The translations under genes were made by a program, and so were the position numbers. The notes under the pieces are model-generated. The model was not told the origin of the DNA, made no database searches, and saw nothing but the letters and a program-made list of their open reading frames with translations. DNA of 64,000 nt, from NCBI GenBank assembly GCA_951799405.1, contig OX637343.1:9650524-9714523 (forward strand), read 5' to 3'. The stretch comes from Agapetus fuscipes. Taxonomy: Eukaryota > Arthropoda > Insecta > Trichoptera > Glossosomatidae. Below, one piece after another: positions 21,938 to 33,485 of the stretch. Position 1 is the first letter of the stretch. Each line of letters opens with the position of its first letter.

Positions 21938-23850
21938 ATGGCTCTGCTTAAGGTAACAACCATGCATTGTAACACATCAAACCAATGGTGAAGACAAACC
22001 AATAATTTAGCAGTCTTGTGATGAATGACTGAAACTTATAAAGAATTTGTATCTGGATCTCAATGGATGTTTTTGTCAACTGATTCCTTGTATCATTGTG
22101 GCTGGTTGCAATCCAGTGGTTAACGCTTCAGACTACAATATTCAAGGCCATTTTGTAACTCCCATGTCTATCCTTGGTCTCACGTAATTTTTCCCTCCAG
22201 TTCCCCAGTCGTCATCGTCTGATATCCGATTTGGGACCTGGAGAAGCTGCGCTGTACTCCTTCTCACGTTCATATTGAATCCAACAAGCAATATACAACT
22301 TTGATTGTAAATCAATTTGTAAAACACACCAACGGCTTGTATTGTGACCACAAGGGGGATTTGTGACATCGATTCCTTTCAGAATTCCTAGTAGCAATTA
22401 GTGTCAATATGTTGTGGATAAATGCTTTATAAACTATGAACTCCAATCTTACCATCTAACTGACCAATTCATGTAATTTTCATTAGCATTATAAATAAAA
22501 AGTGTTATTTTTGATCAAAACCTTTCGCCTTGTATCTGTTTTCAAACCACGTTATTTCAGTTAGAAAGTTTTGAACCTAAAAGCCTTGTTCACAAGCTTG
22601 AACTAGTAAGATCGAAATGTGACAGAAATGAAACCTTGTTGTTCCAGATCTCGGTGTGCCTGGTGGCGCTCGTCGGCGTGTGCAGCGCTGGCCTGGCGGT
22701 CTCTCACCAGAACATGGTGAAGGGCGTGGGTCTCGGACATGGATATGGATACGGAGGTCTTGGTCTCGGAGGACTTGGATATGGATATGGAGCAGGACTT
22801 GGCCTAGCAGGAGCTCCTCTAGGTCTAGGTGCTGGACTGGGCTACAGTAAACATGGATACGGAGGACTTGGATATGGAGCTGGTATCGGTTACGGAGGTC
22901 TTGGATACGGAGCTGGTCTTGGATACGGAGCTGGTCTGGGATACGGAGCTGGTCTTGGATACGGAGCTGGTCTGGGATACGGAGCTGGTCTTGGATACGG
23001 AGGTGGTATTGGATACGGAGCTGGTCTGGGCAACGGAGGCTGGGGACATGGAGATTATCACCACGTAAGTTAACACTTAAAGCTTTCAATCCATTATATC
23101 TGAATGACAGGCTGAATGCAATGCAACTACGCAATAAGCTATGGTATAACTTCATGCCACGTTCTCCCCGAAGTAGTCGCACGTAGCGAGTAGAAGCTAT
23201 TTCTAGAGGTAGGGAGGCCGGCCTTCTGCCAACCCCTTCACTAGAAGTGGGAGTTTTCCTACTCCTGAAGTGGCTGGTACTCATTTCTTGTGAAGGCTGT
23301 GAAAATCTTGCCGATATTTTACGTTGGGCTTAAAAGAAACCAAAATATTTATAACACCCTCGATAGGGAAAGTCTAGAATGGCACGCAAGCATTCTGCCA
23401 ACTGAGCTATTGACCTATTGACCGGACCCAAATATGAGAATCTCCAAATAAGAAAAGTTTGCTCCATCTATATATACCTGTACATATTTAATTTTATCTT
23501 CTCTATCTCATAATGCTTTGAGGGTTTATTTTTTTAAACGTGACCTTCTTTTTACATTTATCATTTATTCTCATTTATTTATTGTTGTTCTTTTTCAATT
23601 TTTCTTTCTCCAGGCCTACCCCAAGTACGGCTTCGACTACGGAGTGAAGGACCCCCACACCGGAGACATGAAGTCCCAGCATGAAGTGAGAGATGGCGGA
23701 GTTGTCAAGGGTCAGTACTCTCTGGTGGAGCCTGACGGTTCTCTCCGTGTGGTGGACTACACCGCTGATGATGTCCATGGCTTCAACGCCCACGTCAAGA
23801 AGATCGGACCAACTGTCCACGCCATTCCTCACCACCATCACCTGGGCTGA
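21938..23850 (+). CDS. CPR-E: RR-2 cuticular protein, 222 aa
   Basis: Secreted chitin-binding cuticle protein. Exons are 21938-21952 (15 nt, MALLK), 22648-23064 and 23614-23850 (TGA 23848-23850), all phase 0 with GT/AG borders. The signal peptide is MALLK + [15 protein letters not shown]. The arm is the CPR-B/C arm with 24 extra residues, i.e. four more GYGAGL-type hexads, so repeat number varies between paralogs. The R&R-2 domain ends [10 protein letters not shown], identical in protein to CPR-C. It lies on the opposite strand to B, C and D. A 3' UTR with an ATTAAA signal near 23948 is plausible. Confidence 0.94.
23119..23427 (-). mobile_element. SINE family C copy in CPR-E intron 2
   Basis: The minus strand shows a diverged box A (ATAGCTCAGTTGGCAGAATG) and the family body and tail. 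Box B is eroded. It lies antisense in intron 2 of CPR-E. Confidence 0.75.
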
Positions 23851-23959
23851 AGGCTGAAGACTACGCCCTCAGACTCCTGGAGCTCGGTTGACAACCTGTG
23901 ATGAATAATGTAATCCACTGATTTGTAAATATGTTTCCACCATCCACATTAAAAAAAGA

Positions 23960-25385
23960 GTTGCATTGAACCAAAGTCGGTAATCTAAGGTCTTTTTTGG
24001 ATATGAGATAGATAAATGAAGTAATGTTTTGTTTGTACACGGGTTCAATTTTGGAAAAACTGCGGTAATTTATTGAGCACAATTAATTTGTTCATTTTAG
24101 GTTCAGATACAGAGTCACATTAAATTTGCTCAATATAACGGTCAGTTGGCTTCTCTGGCTACAGAGAGATTTGGCCCTTATTTTATATCAAGAATAAGGA
24201 TCATTCTTGAATCATCGAGAATTGGTAGACTTTACTAGAACATCCGACCAAACACTCGAGCAATCTGAACAATACAAATTACCTATATGAGTACCCAACA
24301 TCTATTTACCTATTTCTAGAGATTTTTCACAGACTTTATTATTAACTCACACAAATAAACAAAACACCCAATTACATATTCGTTACTATGGAAAAACATT
24401 TTTTGTGTGTCTTTTTGAATATTCGATTAAAAAGGTACCAAGTGCGACAGTGATCCAACTGAGAAAAAGAGGAAAACATACATGTAGAGGTTAGAAATAT
24501 TCATCAGATTGTATTACGTCTTATGTCCAAAAATATGCAGTGAATATTTCGATTTGTTCAAAAGTACCTTTTCCTCTTTTTCAGTTTGTTTATCCCATTT
24601 TTGAAAAAAATCCTACATTGCCGTTTTTAGTTCTATACGACTCAAATGATTTAAAATACTCATACAGATTTGACTTGTGATATTTATGTTTCCTTTCTCT
24701 TCTTTACTTTTTGTATATATTTTTATGTGTTCTTATCTTTTAATAAATAATTAAAAATGAAAAATCGTTTTCAATTTTTTTAATTTTCCCTGTAAAAAGT
24801 ATAGTTTGTCAAAACCATCTAACGTCTCAATTTAAAACTTTTATAATTGCGTCGGTTTTCACAGTTTTCCTTTAGCTTTGAAATGTTTTCGCTAGATGTC
24901 AGCATCAGTAAAATTAAATTGAATTTTCCAATAAGAGAAAAATATGATAAGAAAATTTATTTATTTTAAGAAACCTTGTAACAAATCTAGTGAAAAAAAA
25001 AGATTATATTATATGCTTATTTTTGGGTTAGTACCTGAATTCGCTTAAACCACTAGTGGTATTGTTTTTCATGCGGGAAAAAAAAATTGTGGAGTGCATT
25101 CCTCTTAACAATTAACTATACTGTAAAAAAATGTAGTGAATATTGTATTATTTATTCAAGAAAAATAAATATTATTCAAAAAATTATATTTAATAATAAT
25201 TTGTCAGATTTCAACGCCCTCTGTAAACCACATGACTGGGCGTCTCGGCGCTCTGACGTCATATCGGTTAGGTACATATTCGCGTAGATAGAGGCAATTA
25301 GGGATATGTTGGACTGTCTGTATTGGAATACAAACTATAATATTAAATTAAGGCTTCCAAGATATACTAACAGTTAATATTCATA
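23960..25385. other. Gene-free stretch after CPR-E
   Basis: AT-rich with no gene seen. Positions 24100-24245 and 32330-32450 are diverged copies of one repeat (shared phrases GGTTCAGA, AATAA.GATCATTCT.GAA.CATC). Confidence 0.45.
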
Positions 25386-25388
25386 TTT

Positions 25389-25732
25389 AATGCATATCCA
25401 CAAGAAGACATGTGAAATAAGCCCTGCAACTGTTGCCGACTTTCCCCTCGGGAAAGGTTTTTTTACAACACGGGTCTTAGATCTAAATCTAAATCTAAGC
25501 TGCAACGAGATGTATCATTTGAGATTCATATTAAATGCATTCCCACAAGCAGACATGCATAATTTCGCGCTTACACATGCCGTATGTAGACCTACAATAT
25601 AAAAAAACCCAATCTCAAATGAACATAAGCCTTGCAACTCTTGCTGACCTTCCCTGAAGCAGGGGTGACATTGGCAAAGTGAACCATTTTTTACAGTATG
25701 GGTGGTCAGCCGCATACCAACCTATCAGTAAC
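25389..25732 (-). repeat. Repeat family A, two copies
   Basis: 25389-25460 is an internal fragment. 25484-25732 is a full minus-strand copy that begins with (ATCTAA)n-like sequence and ends near CCAACCTATCAGTAACG. Confidence 0.75.
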
Positions 25733-25794
25733 GTTGGTAAAGGTAATTTCGCTACCTATATTTGCGTGGTCGCAACCTCATACCAAAATATGTA

Positions 25795-26031
25795 CATATC
25801 GATACCTTTTAATGTAAAACAGAACAAGTGACATATCAAGCTAACATGGGTTTCCTAGATATGCACCTTTTTTCCTATTTTCTATGAGAGAGAACACTTA
25901 AAACGTGTGAGAATCCTGTGGTGTACAAGTTTTTCATGAGCGCTTCCTTATAATTAGTTCACTTTTATCCACGATTACTCAAATCAGTGAATCAGCACTT
26001 ATTCAGTTTTACCTTTAAGGTGGCGAAATTA
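25795..26031. mobile_element. MITE family F, complete copy
   Basis: Starts ATATCGATACC and ends CAGTTTTACCTTTAAGG, inverted relative to the start (CCTTTTAATGTAAAACAGAA). The interior has AAACGTGTGAGAATCCTGTG. There is no coding capacity. Confidence 0.75.
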
Positions 26032-26752
26032 TGTAAGCTAAGGAACAAAAATAACGTTTTACATTTACAAATAATATCAAGATTATTTATTCGATTTTTA
26101 AAACCAACACACATTTTTTTTATGAGGAAACATCCTGTAAGCGTAAGGAGAAGCTGATTGTATACCGAATTTAAAATTAAAACTTTTTAAATAAAATACA
26201 CGGTTTTATCAGTGATCTGTGGTTTTATCATTCTTGGATACAAGAAAAAAAACACATACCCTATTTACTGTAATTGAAGCTCTTTCACCATTCCATTAGG
26301 AGTGGCCAGAGTCTCTACAGAGTTGCCTTTATTTTTTCCTATCCTTGCATAGGTACATCTTTAATTTCATTCATATCCATCACCTTTTTCATGCATTTCA
26401 TTCTTTTACATTCATTTTGTATAACTCATTCTTTAACAATTTCACCAATATGATCCACACGTACATTTTTGGTCTCATTTCTCTTACCCATTTTGGGGTG
26501 GAAACATTTCATATTTCCATTCAAAACTGTACAATTTTATCCCACTCTCCTCTCCAGTACAATATCGATCCCGGCGGCAGTCTCTGACGTCATCCCCTCA
26601 AACCTTACAACTACCCCCTTCCCCTCCCTTTCCCACAACCCCTATCCACACCACCAAGTACCCAGCCTCACACCACAAATGAATTTAGCGTCACGAAGGA
26701 CATATTAGCAAAGTGGGGTCCAACTGATAAAAGTGGCTTACTCTGGTAAATG
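26032..26752. other. Gene-free stretch
   Basis: No gene seen. 26560-26690 is a C-rich patch (many CCC and CACC runs on the plus strand) of unknown origin. Confidence 0.4.
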
Positions 26753-27211
26753 AAAATCTATCTATAATCTAAATTGCAAAGATTTGTTAACTTTTAAGAT
26801 TCATATCAAATGAACAACTAAGTTCTTATTTACATATACTGAATTTTTTACTGACAAAATAAATACCCAAATATCAAATAAACATATTATGCTCCGAAAC
26901 TCTCAGCGACACTCCCTGAAACAGGGGTGACATTGGCAAAAAGCTGTAATTCTAATCTAAACTAATCTAATCTCAGTTGCAAAGATATATTACATTGGAG
27001 ATTCACATTACATGCATTTTCACAAGCAGACACGTACAAGTTCGCGCTTGCACATGCAGCATGTAAACCTACAACATAAAAAACAAATCTCAACTGGACA
27101 TACACCCTGCAACTCTTGCCGTACTTCCCTGAAACAGGGGTGACATTGGCAAAGTGAACCATTTTTACAGCATGGGTGGTCAGCCGCATACCAACCTATA
27201 AGTCAAGGAAC
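26753..27211 (-). repeat. Repeat family A, two minus-strand copies
   Basis: 26753-26945 is a diverged copy. 26950-27211 is well preserved, starts with tandem TCTAA units and ends TAAGTCAAGGAACATAC. The same TCAAGGAACATACAC flank occurs beside the copy at 39488-39737, so these two may share a source. Confidence 0.8.
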
Positions 27212-27539
27212 ATACACAACACATTATTTATTTTTTCGAATCAATAAATAATAATAATGAGGAATGGACATCAAAACTAAACGTAAGTCAAGGGAAAAAA
27301 ATAAAACACATTGAAAAACAGCGGTGGCATTAATAAAAGTGATAAAGGAGTCTTCTTATGTATCTACGTAAGTACAATCATAACGGCCAAACTACACGTG
27401 TCTGGTAGACAAACAATAAATAAATTCGTAGACTTTAAGTTTGAATTTTATAGGCTTCTTGTATCGATGGCTCCTTGTCATAAAAGTGGAGGAATATCGA
27501 TGTAAAGTTTCTACTAGGGATATTGAAACATGGGTAACA

Positions 27540-27790
27540 GGATAGAACAGCACAGTGACAAAACAACACATGACATAACATCACATGACAAAACACTACA
27601 TGACAAAACATCACATGACAAAACATTACATGACAGTGCATCTCATTAACATCACATTTAAAAACATCACAATGCCAAAACAACACAAAAATACATCACA
27701 AGGACAAAACATCACCCGACAAAAACTCACATACCTGAAACAGAACATTCCAAAAGCGCACTTGAAAAAACATCACATCACAAACAACAC
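27540..27790 (-). repeat. Minisatellite family N, locus 2
   Basis: About 14 imperfect units of ACATGACAAAACATC, the reverse complement of the units at 5729 and 28270. The left border ACAGGATAGAACAGCACAGT is the inverse of the border at the other two loci. Confidence 0.75.
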
Positions 27791-27981
27791 ACATTATTTT
27801 GCTTATTATGAGCCCGTGACTTAAAGATTAGCTTGGGGCTGGCTACCTCACCAATAAAAATCGATGCATCCTATACCGTTGCCACCCCTGATTGTAAGTT
27901 AAGGCGGCATAAATTGAAATTTTTAACCAACATATGTATGTAATATGCATGTGTTCCATTTTCTCATGTAAATTTTGCCAC

Positions 27982-28262
27982 AACGCAACCAAACTACACA
28001 ATACTCGTATATACCGTGCAACTTTTTAGGTTAGGGGACTGACCTTACGCCAACCACTTCAGTTGAAGTGGGGGTTTCCCAGCTCCTGAGAGGGTAAGTA
28101 CTCATTTCTTGTGAAGACTAAGTAAACCTTGTCAGTAATTTATTTTGGGTTTTAAAATAAACACCGAAATGAGAAAAATCGTTTTTGACACCATCGGTGG
28201 GATTCGAACCTGAGCTCTCTGCATGGAATTCAAGCACTCTACCAACTGAGCTATCGACCGGG
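27982..28262 (-). mobile_element. SINE family C copy
   Basis: The minus strand begins GCCCGGTCGATAGCTCAGTT and has box B-like GGTTCGAATCCC. It ends with the family tail near 27985. It sits between minisatellites N2 and N3. Confidence 0.85.
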
Positions 28263-28269
28263 CTGCCGT

Positions 28270-28490
28270 TATTGGTATTTTCTATTTTGAGTTATGTGAT
28301 GTTTTTTCATGTGCCGTTTACGGTATATTCCGTTTGCGGTACCTATGCGTTGTTTTGTCAAGTGATGTTTAGCCTTGTGATATTTTGTCTTTGTGATGTA
28401 CTTTCCTGTTATTTCATGTGATGCCAAGTAAAGCGATGTTATGGAATGTGATGTTTTGTCAGTGTGCTGCTCTATCACGGAACCAGAAAC
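28270..28490 (+). repeat. Minisatellite family N, locus 3
   Basis: Imperfect 15-bp units (GTGATGTTTTGTCA) ending in GTGCTGCTCTATCACGGAACC. It is in opposite orientation to N2. Confidence 0.7.
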
Positions 28491-28744
28491 GTGTACAGCT
28501 TACTTACGTACTTTTTATCGACCCATCAGATCGTCACGACCTATTCCTCTTCCTAAGTGAGCCCCATTCACCGTACGGGTCTGTGTGACCCCGGTTGGGG
28601 GAAGGCGACCTTGCGATAGACCCTGGGAAGGTCTAAGGTCACGATGTACAAAACCCTGAAGGATACAGCGGCCTTACTTTTATTTTTAGGTCATTTAATA
28701 ACCAAGAATATGAAAACTTTAAAGGGTGTATTTGCAAATATATT

Positions 28745-28932
28745 TTTACTTGCGTCTCCAATGCCAACCCGGTTTCAGGGAAAGGCGGCAGGAGTTGCAA
28801 GGGTTGTGTTCATCTAAGGTTTTGTTTATTTTGTATGTCCACATGCAGCTTGTATAAGCACGAACTCGCATGTGACTGCTTGTGAGCATGCATTAAATAT
28901 GAACCTTTAATGTAAATAATCTGTCGCAAAGG
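28745..28932 (+). repeat. Repeat family A, 5' truncated copy
   Basis: Contains CCGGTTTCAGGGAAAGGCGG, GGTTGTGTTCATCTAAGG and the AGCACGAACTCGCATGTGACT block. Confidence 0.65.
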
Positions 28933-28933
28933 A

Positions 28934-29250
28934 TATCAGGAATGATTTTCCGTTTCGAAGTTTATTTCATACCCAAAATACGGAGATATGGCCAAAAGAT
29001 CAAGAACCTAATTTCAACAAGCGTGTTTGAAATAAAATAAAGCCGGTTCGGCCTCTTAACGATAACTTTAAACACGAATTTAAAAAAAAAATCAAGACTT
29101 AAATGAGAAACTGCCCTCTCAGGAGCTGAATAACCTCCGCTTCAAGTAAAGTTGTTCGCGTAAGTCTGGCCTCCTATGAAAATAAATAGGTTTCACACGC
29201 CACAATATTCTATTATTTCGGGGGCAATGCTGCAAAGAGTTGTTCTTTGT
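28934..29250 (+). repeat. SINE family C, eroded copy
   Basis: Positions 28940-28990 match the family body (GAAGTTTATTTCATACCCAA) and 29115-29215 the 3' part (CTCAGGAGCTGAATAACCTC, AAAATAAATAGG). The middle is unrelated and the tRNA-like head is lost. Confidence 0.5.
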
Positions 29251-29546
29251 GTGAAGATTAATTGCAACGTTTTTTTTATCTCAATAAATTATAACACGCT
29301 TCTTTGAGAACAGGGAAACCCCCTCGAATATTATTTCTTGCTCTCAGGTCGACCTGCACTATTCTATTTGAGGACTTTACGCTTGCACAGGTCCGGATTA
29401 AGTCCATCAGGGGCCATGGTGCAAAGAAAGACATGGACCCCCATTCCAATTTATTTTTACCTACTGAAAACCAAAACGAACCTGAGTGCGTTGTTTTGCC
29501 TGGCCAGTTGTCTTCATACGAAAGCAGAAGCTTGTGTGTATGTAAT

Positions 29547-29635
29547 GGCATCTGTTGAACCATGGTCAAAGTTATGGTCAAATGGGCCAGACGTGATTCG
29601 AACCAACGTTATTTTGTTCCAAATTCGCTAGTCGC
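29547..29635 (-). mobile_element. SINE family B, head fragment
   Basis: CATCTGTTGAACCATGGTCA to ATTCGCTAG, with GATTCGAACC as box B on the minus strand. The region 29276-29546 upstream has no recognisable content. Confidence 0.6.
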
Positions 29636-29764
29636 TAAATATCTTGTAACTATAACTGAGACCACTACAAAAATCAATAAAGGTTATTTTTTCTCTTTCA
29701 TTAATAATAATTAGTAATCTTTAGGTTTTCTTGGCCAAAGGTGCTGCAATTGTTTTTCATGTTC

Positions 29765-29996
29765 AATCTATCTATCTATTATCTTTAATCTAAGTTGCAA
29801 GGATATATTAAGATTCAAAGCTCATATCAAATGCATGCCCACAAACATGCGCGTGTAAGTTCGCGCCTACAAATGCTGAATGTGTACCTACTTACAAATT
29901 AAAGTCTAAACCTCAAATGAACATAAACCCTGCAACTTTTACCGACCTTTTCTGGAACAGGGGTAACATTGGCCAAGTGAACCATTTTTTCCAATG
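29765..29996 (-). repeat. Repeat family A, minus-strand copy
   Basis: Starts CTAAGTTGCAAGGATATATT and extends to AGTGAACCATTTTTTCC. The 5' head (TTCCTTGACT) is missing. Confidence 0.75.
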
Positions 29997-30059
29997 ATTT
30001 TCAAATTTCAGTGATTCGGGGTCCGAAATGACTGAGTTATGGATGAGTGCGGTATACAC

Positions 30060-30325
30060 GAGAGTTGAAGCAGTGAAAGCAAATATAAGTACAATGAGAT
30101 GACATCAACATAGCATGCACAATGAACGACTGAAAACAAGAGAGTACAAAGGCAGTGTCAAAAGGGAAGACCGAGAAAAATATAGATTGATCAAATATGC
30201 AAGATTGCAAATGACTGGAATCAAGAGAAGAGCATGGATGAAGAGAGTGGTGAATGTCGAGGAGATGAAAGAAATGTGCAAGGATATAACAAAAAGGGAG
30301 ACACATTTTCGGAGGTACTGACCAC
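30060..30325 (+). repeat. Repeat family I fragment (possible LINE 3' coding end)
   Basis: Encodes SRRAWMKRV-like and EMKEMCKD-like segments also found at 32640-32845 (minus: KRRACMKEVMTLDEMKEVCK), 11404-11490, 43497-43556 and 52583-52660. The WR...NVD-like ending (KKWRLFNNVD) resembles LINE protein tails, but this is an inference. Confidence 0.5.
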
Positions 30326-30643
30326 CTTCAACGAAATGGTGACTGGATAAAAGTATGTGTACAAGGGGCCTCTCGGATTCAGGGGCCCCTGGTGCGATTG
30401 CCTAGCTAGAACCGCCCTTTGTTTAGGCCTGCTCTTGCATTCAGAGACATAAACACAAGTTTAAACTTAGGTGCGCACTTAAAATAATCTGGAACGTTTC
30501 CGTATACACCTGTGACGTCACACGCTACAGTGAGGACTATTCAGAGACCAACACTCGAATAAATCATCTGTCACTAAATCGTTCTCCAACCAGTTCCATG
30601 GATCATCCGCCGACTAAGGGAATTTTGAATACAAAAAAGCGAT

Positions 30644-30950
30644 TTCCTTGACTGATAGGCAAGAGTTGCAGGGCTTATTTTTTTTTTTTTTTTTTTAAAT
30701 AGATTTGTGAAGAGGAATGCAATTCACCAACCTATTCTGCCTGGCCAGAAACAGGTATTAATATCGTCATTTAATAATTCATTATTGTTTATTATTATTG
30801 AATTATTAAATAATAATTACCCAATAACATCTGTTGAACCAGGGTCAAAGTTAAAGTCAAGTGACCCAAGCGGGGATCGAACCAACGTTGTTCCATTCGA
30901 AACACGCTAGAAAGATCAGCCCTCTTGGCCCCCGCGGCTATAACCCCGAC
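30644..30950 (-). mobile_element. SINE family B inserted in a family A remnant
   Basis: 30644-30676 is a remnant of family A (TTCCTTGACTGATAGGC joined to AAGAGTTGCAGGGCTTA). From 30677 a T-run starts the minus-strand SINE B, which ends at GCTATAACCCCGAC near 30949. Confidence 0.8.
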
Positions 30951-30989
30951 AGATTTAACACAACATGCAGATATTTTTTGTTCCTTGAC

Positions 30990-31240
30990 TAATACGTTGG
31001 TATGAAGCTGAGCCTCTTTTTATGCTCTAAAAAATTGGTTCATTTTTCCGAATGCCTCTCCGGTTTCAGGGAAAGATGGCAGAAATTTCAGGTTTTTGTT
31101 CTTGTGAGGTTTGATTCATTTTTTAAGTACACATGCAGCATTTTCATGCGCGAGCTTGCATGTTTCTGCTTGTAAGGGCGTGCATTAAACATGAGCCTGA
31201 AATGTCAATATGTTTTTGCAATTTAGATTTTAGACGGCAA
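30990..31240 (+). repeat. Repeat family A, copy
   Basis: Starts TTCCTTGACTAATACGTTGG and ends GCAATTTAGATTTTAG. Moderately diverged. Confidence 0.75.
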
Positions 31241-31277
31241 CAACTGTTTGTCTTTGATGAGGTTTCGCCATGTCTTA

Positions 31278-31775
31278 TTTATATTACTTACTTACTTATT
31301 CAGCCACTTCTTATCCACTGCTGGACATAGGCCTCCCCCATATCTCTCCAGGCGTCTCTGTCCTGGGCTCTCTGCATCCAGTCACCAGCAACTCTTTTGA
31401 TATCATCTGACCATCGTGTAAGAGGTCTTCCTTTTGTTCTTTTGTCTTCACGAGGTCTCCATTCTACCACATTCGACCACTTCTGCTTTGCCATTCTTTT
31501 GACTATGTCAGTAACTCCCGATCTTCTACGTATTTCGGTATTTCGTATCCGATCTGACAGTCTTATGTGTAGCATAGCTCTTTCGTGCTTTCATTGTGCT
31601 ACACGGAGTTTCCTGATAGTCATTTTGGTGAGAGTTAGTGTCTCTACTCCGTAAATCATAACTGGCAGGACACACTGGTCGCACATTTTCCGTTTCAGGC
31701 ATTGGGGGATGTTGCTGGTGAAGAACTTCTTAAGACTGCCATAGGCCGCCCATCCTAGAAAGATCCTCCTTTGCA
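31278..31775 (-). pseudogene. LINE 3' fragment (endonuclease-reverse transcriptase tail)
   Basis: The minus strand encodes HIRLSDRIRNTEIRRRSGVT, then DKRTKGRPLTRWSDDIKRVA and AWRDMGEAYVQQW, typical of the C-terminus of insect RTE-like LINEs. The end is marked by TACT repeats at 31283-31300, which on the minus strand are the (TAAG)n tail. It is 5' truncated. Confidence 0.85.
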
Positions 31776-32639
31776 GTTCAATTTATTATTTAGTTATTAT
31801 TTCTATACTTACCTATAAAGGAAAAAACTGTTTTAAAAAGATTTTGTTTATTTAATATAACGTAATACCTACGTATACAATTCCATGACGTACTTGTAAC
31901 AAGCAATTGAAAAATTCTGAAAACTCCTTGTAATTAGTAGGTATAGAAATACTTTCAAAGTAGGTAGGGATGTACAGGTACGTCAATATATGGATTCAAT
32001 TGAACTAGTCAGCTCTCGGTGCTTAATGAACGAGTATTTATAGATACACGATGATTGCATATAGATCAATTTAATCTCGTTCAATTAAAACTGCACGATA
32101 GTCGACAATCATTTTAAAACAATGCTCTTAAAATGTTAAAATACACTATGAATAAACCTTTTTGAAAAGTATAAGACAGAAATAAACGATGAACAGTATT
32201 ATTACAAGAAGAACACTTAATTTTTAATATATTGTTGTGTTTTTAAGCGAGTTCTATTTGATTAAAACTGTGGTTTATATTTTGTTTCACACAATTTATT
32301 TTATCATTTTCGGTTCAGAGTTACATTTGCCAGTATAGATGGACGGTTGAGATATTTCTGAAGCTACATGGAATTTCGGTCCTTGATTTATAGTAAAAAT
32401 AAAGATCATTCTCGAAACATCAAAGGTCGCTACCTACCACTTTGCACAATAGACAGCATGAGTGTAACAAAGGCTAATTACGTGCAGTGGCATACAATAT
32501 TTTACACTACGAGTAAGTATATAAAAACAACAAAACCCTCAAAATAAATCTATACAAAAAAATCAATACTACCCTATACAAAAAATGTAACATAAATGAA
32601 TAAGCCAACATTACAAATACAAATAGAAAAATAAAAAAT
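31776..32639. other. Gene-free stretch
   Basis: AT-rich. The diverged repeat shared with 24100-24245 is at 32330-32450. Nothing else recognised. Confidence 0.4.
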
Positions 32640-32845
32640 AACTACAAATCAACATTGTTGAATAGCCGCCACTTCTTCCTGTCCTTACACACTTCTTTCA
32701 TTTCATCCAGAGTCATAACCTCTTTCATACAAGCCCTCCTTTTATTATGACTCTGGATATCCCATTCATTTGCTATTTCATAAATTCGTCCATCATAATA
32801 ATCATGGTCTATCATAATAATCCGAACTGGGGGGGATGTCACGAT
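32640..32845 (-). repeat. Repeat family I fragment
   Basis: The minus strand reads KRRACMKEVMTLDEMKEVCK then DRKKWRLFNNVDL and a stop. The same nucleotide tail occurs at 11404-11490 and 52583-52660. Confidence 0.55.
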
Positions 32846-33299
32846 GACCGTCGATAGATCTTACCGTATCTATTTGAAGATAGGACGAAATAAAACACTT
32901 TGAAGCGTGGGTTTTCCCTACCCTCCAAGAAATAGTATTATTCGTGTCTTATGAACGCTGAGTTAACCTCTTCGGTACTAGGATTTGATTTAATTAGAAT
33001 AAAACACCAAAACAAGAAATCATGGTCGTGTCATCAATTGAAATTATTGGTGGTATTCGAATCTTAGCCATTTGGTTTTGAAGGCTCCGACCGAATAAAA
33101 AAAATGTTGATTATACTTCAAGGTATTATCTAAATTAAAAGAATACATAATCAAGGTTTCAGTTTCAAATATAATTATTTATTTCATTTAAGATGACCTA
33201 CTCTAACAAAACAGTGACGTCAAAATTCAGGATTCCTTTTTCGAAATGTTATAATTTTATACCTACCTACAATTAGAGAGTAGGTGTTGCCTGAAATAC

Positions 33300-33485
33300 G
33301 CGGGGGCGTCTAGTCGTCACAGAATACACGCATAATAATAGTGCGCTCTCACAAATTTCTTTACATATCAGCCCATTTTCCTTCAGTTCTTGCCGGGCAG
33401 CCGACGCGAGCGCCACGCGCGGTGAAAATCGTTCCGTCCGGACGCCACACGACCCGCCAAAACATCGCGAAAATATCAAAAATGT
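33300..33485. other. CpG-rich patch, possible promoter or 5' exon
   Basis: In AT-rich surroundings this stretch holds many CpG steps (GACGCGAGCGCCACGCGCGG, GTTCCGTCCGGACGCC). A second, weaker CpG patch is at 34120-34290. No coding exon is supported. A 5' untranslated exon of a gene reaching beyond this region is possible. The flanks to 34840 are AT-rich with no gene seen. Confidence 0.35.

Noticed and set aside
22101..22400. Possible tRNA-like start (AATCCAGTGGTTAACGCTTC) in CPR-E intron 1
   Set aside because: A box A-like phrase is present, but I find no convincing box B and no second copy in the window.
22577..23284. A 235-residue minus-strand open frame
   Set aside because: It is the antisense of the CPR-E Gly/Tyr arm exon. 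The regular repeat keeps several frames open and the protein has only low-complexity repeats.
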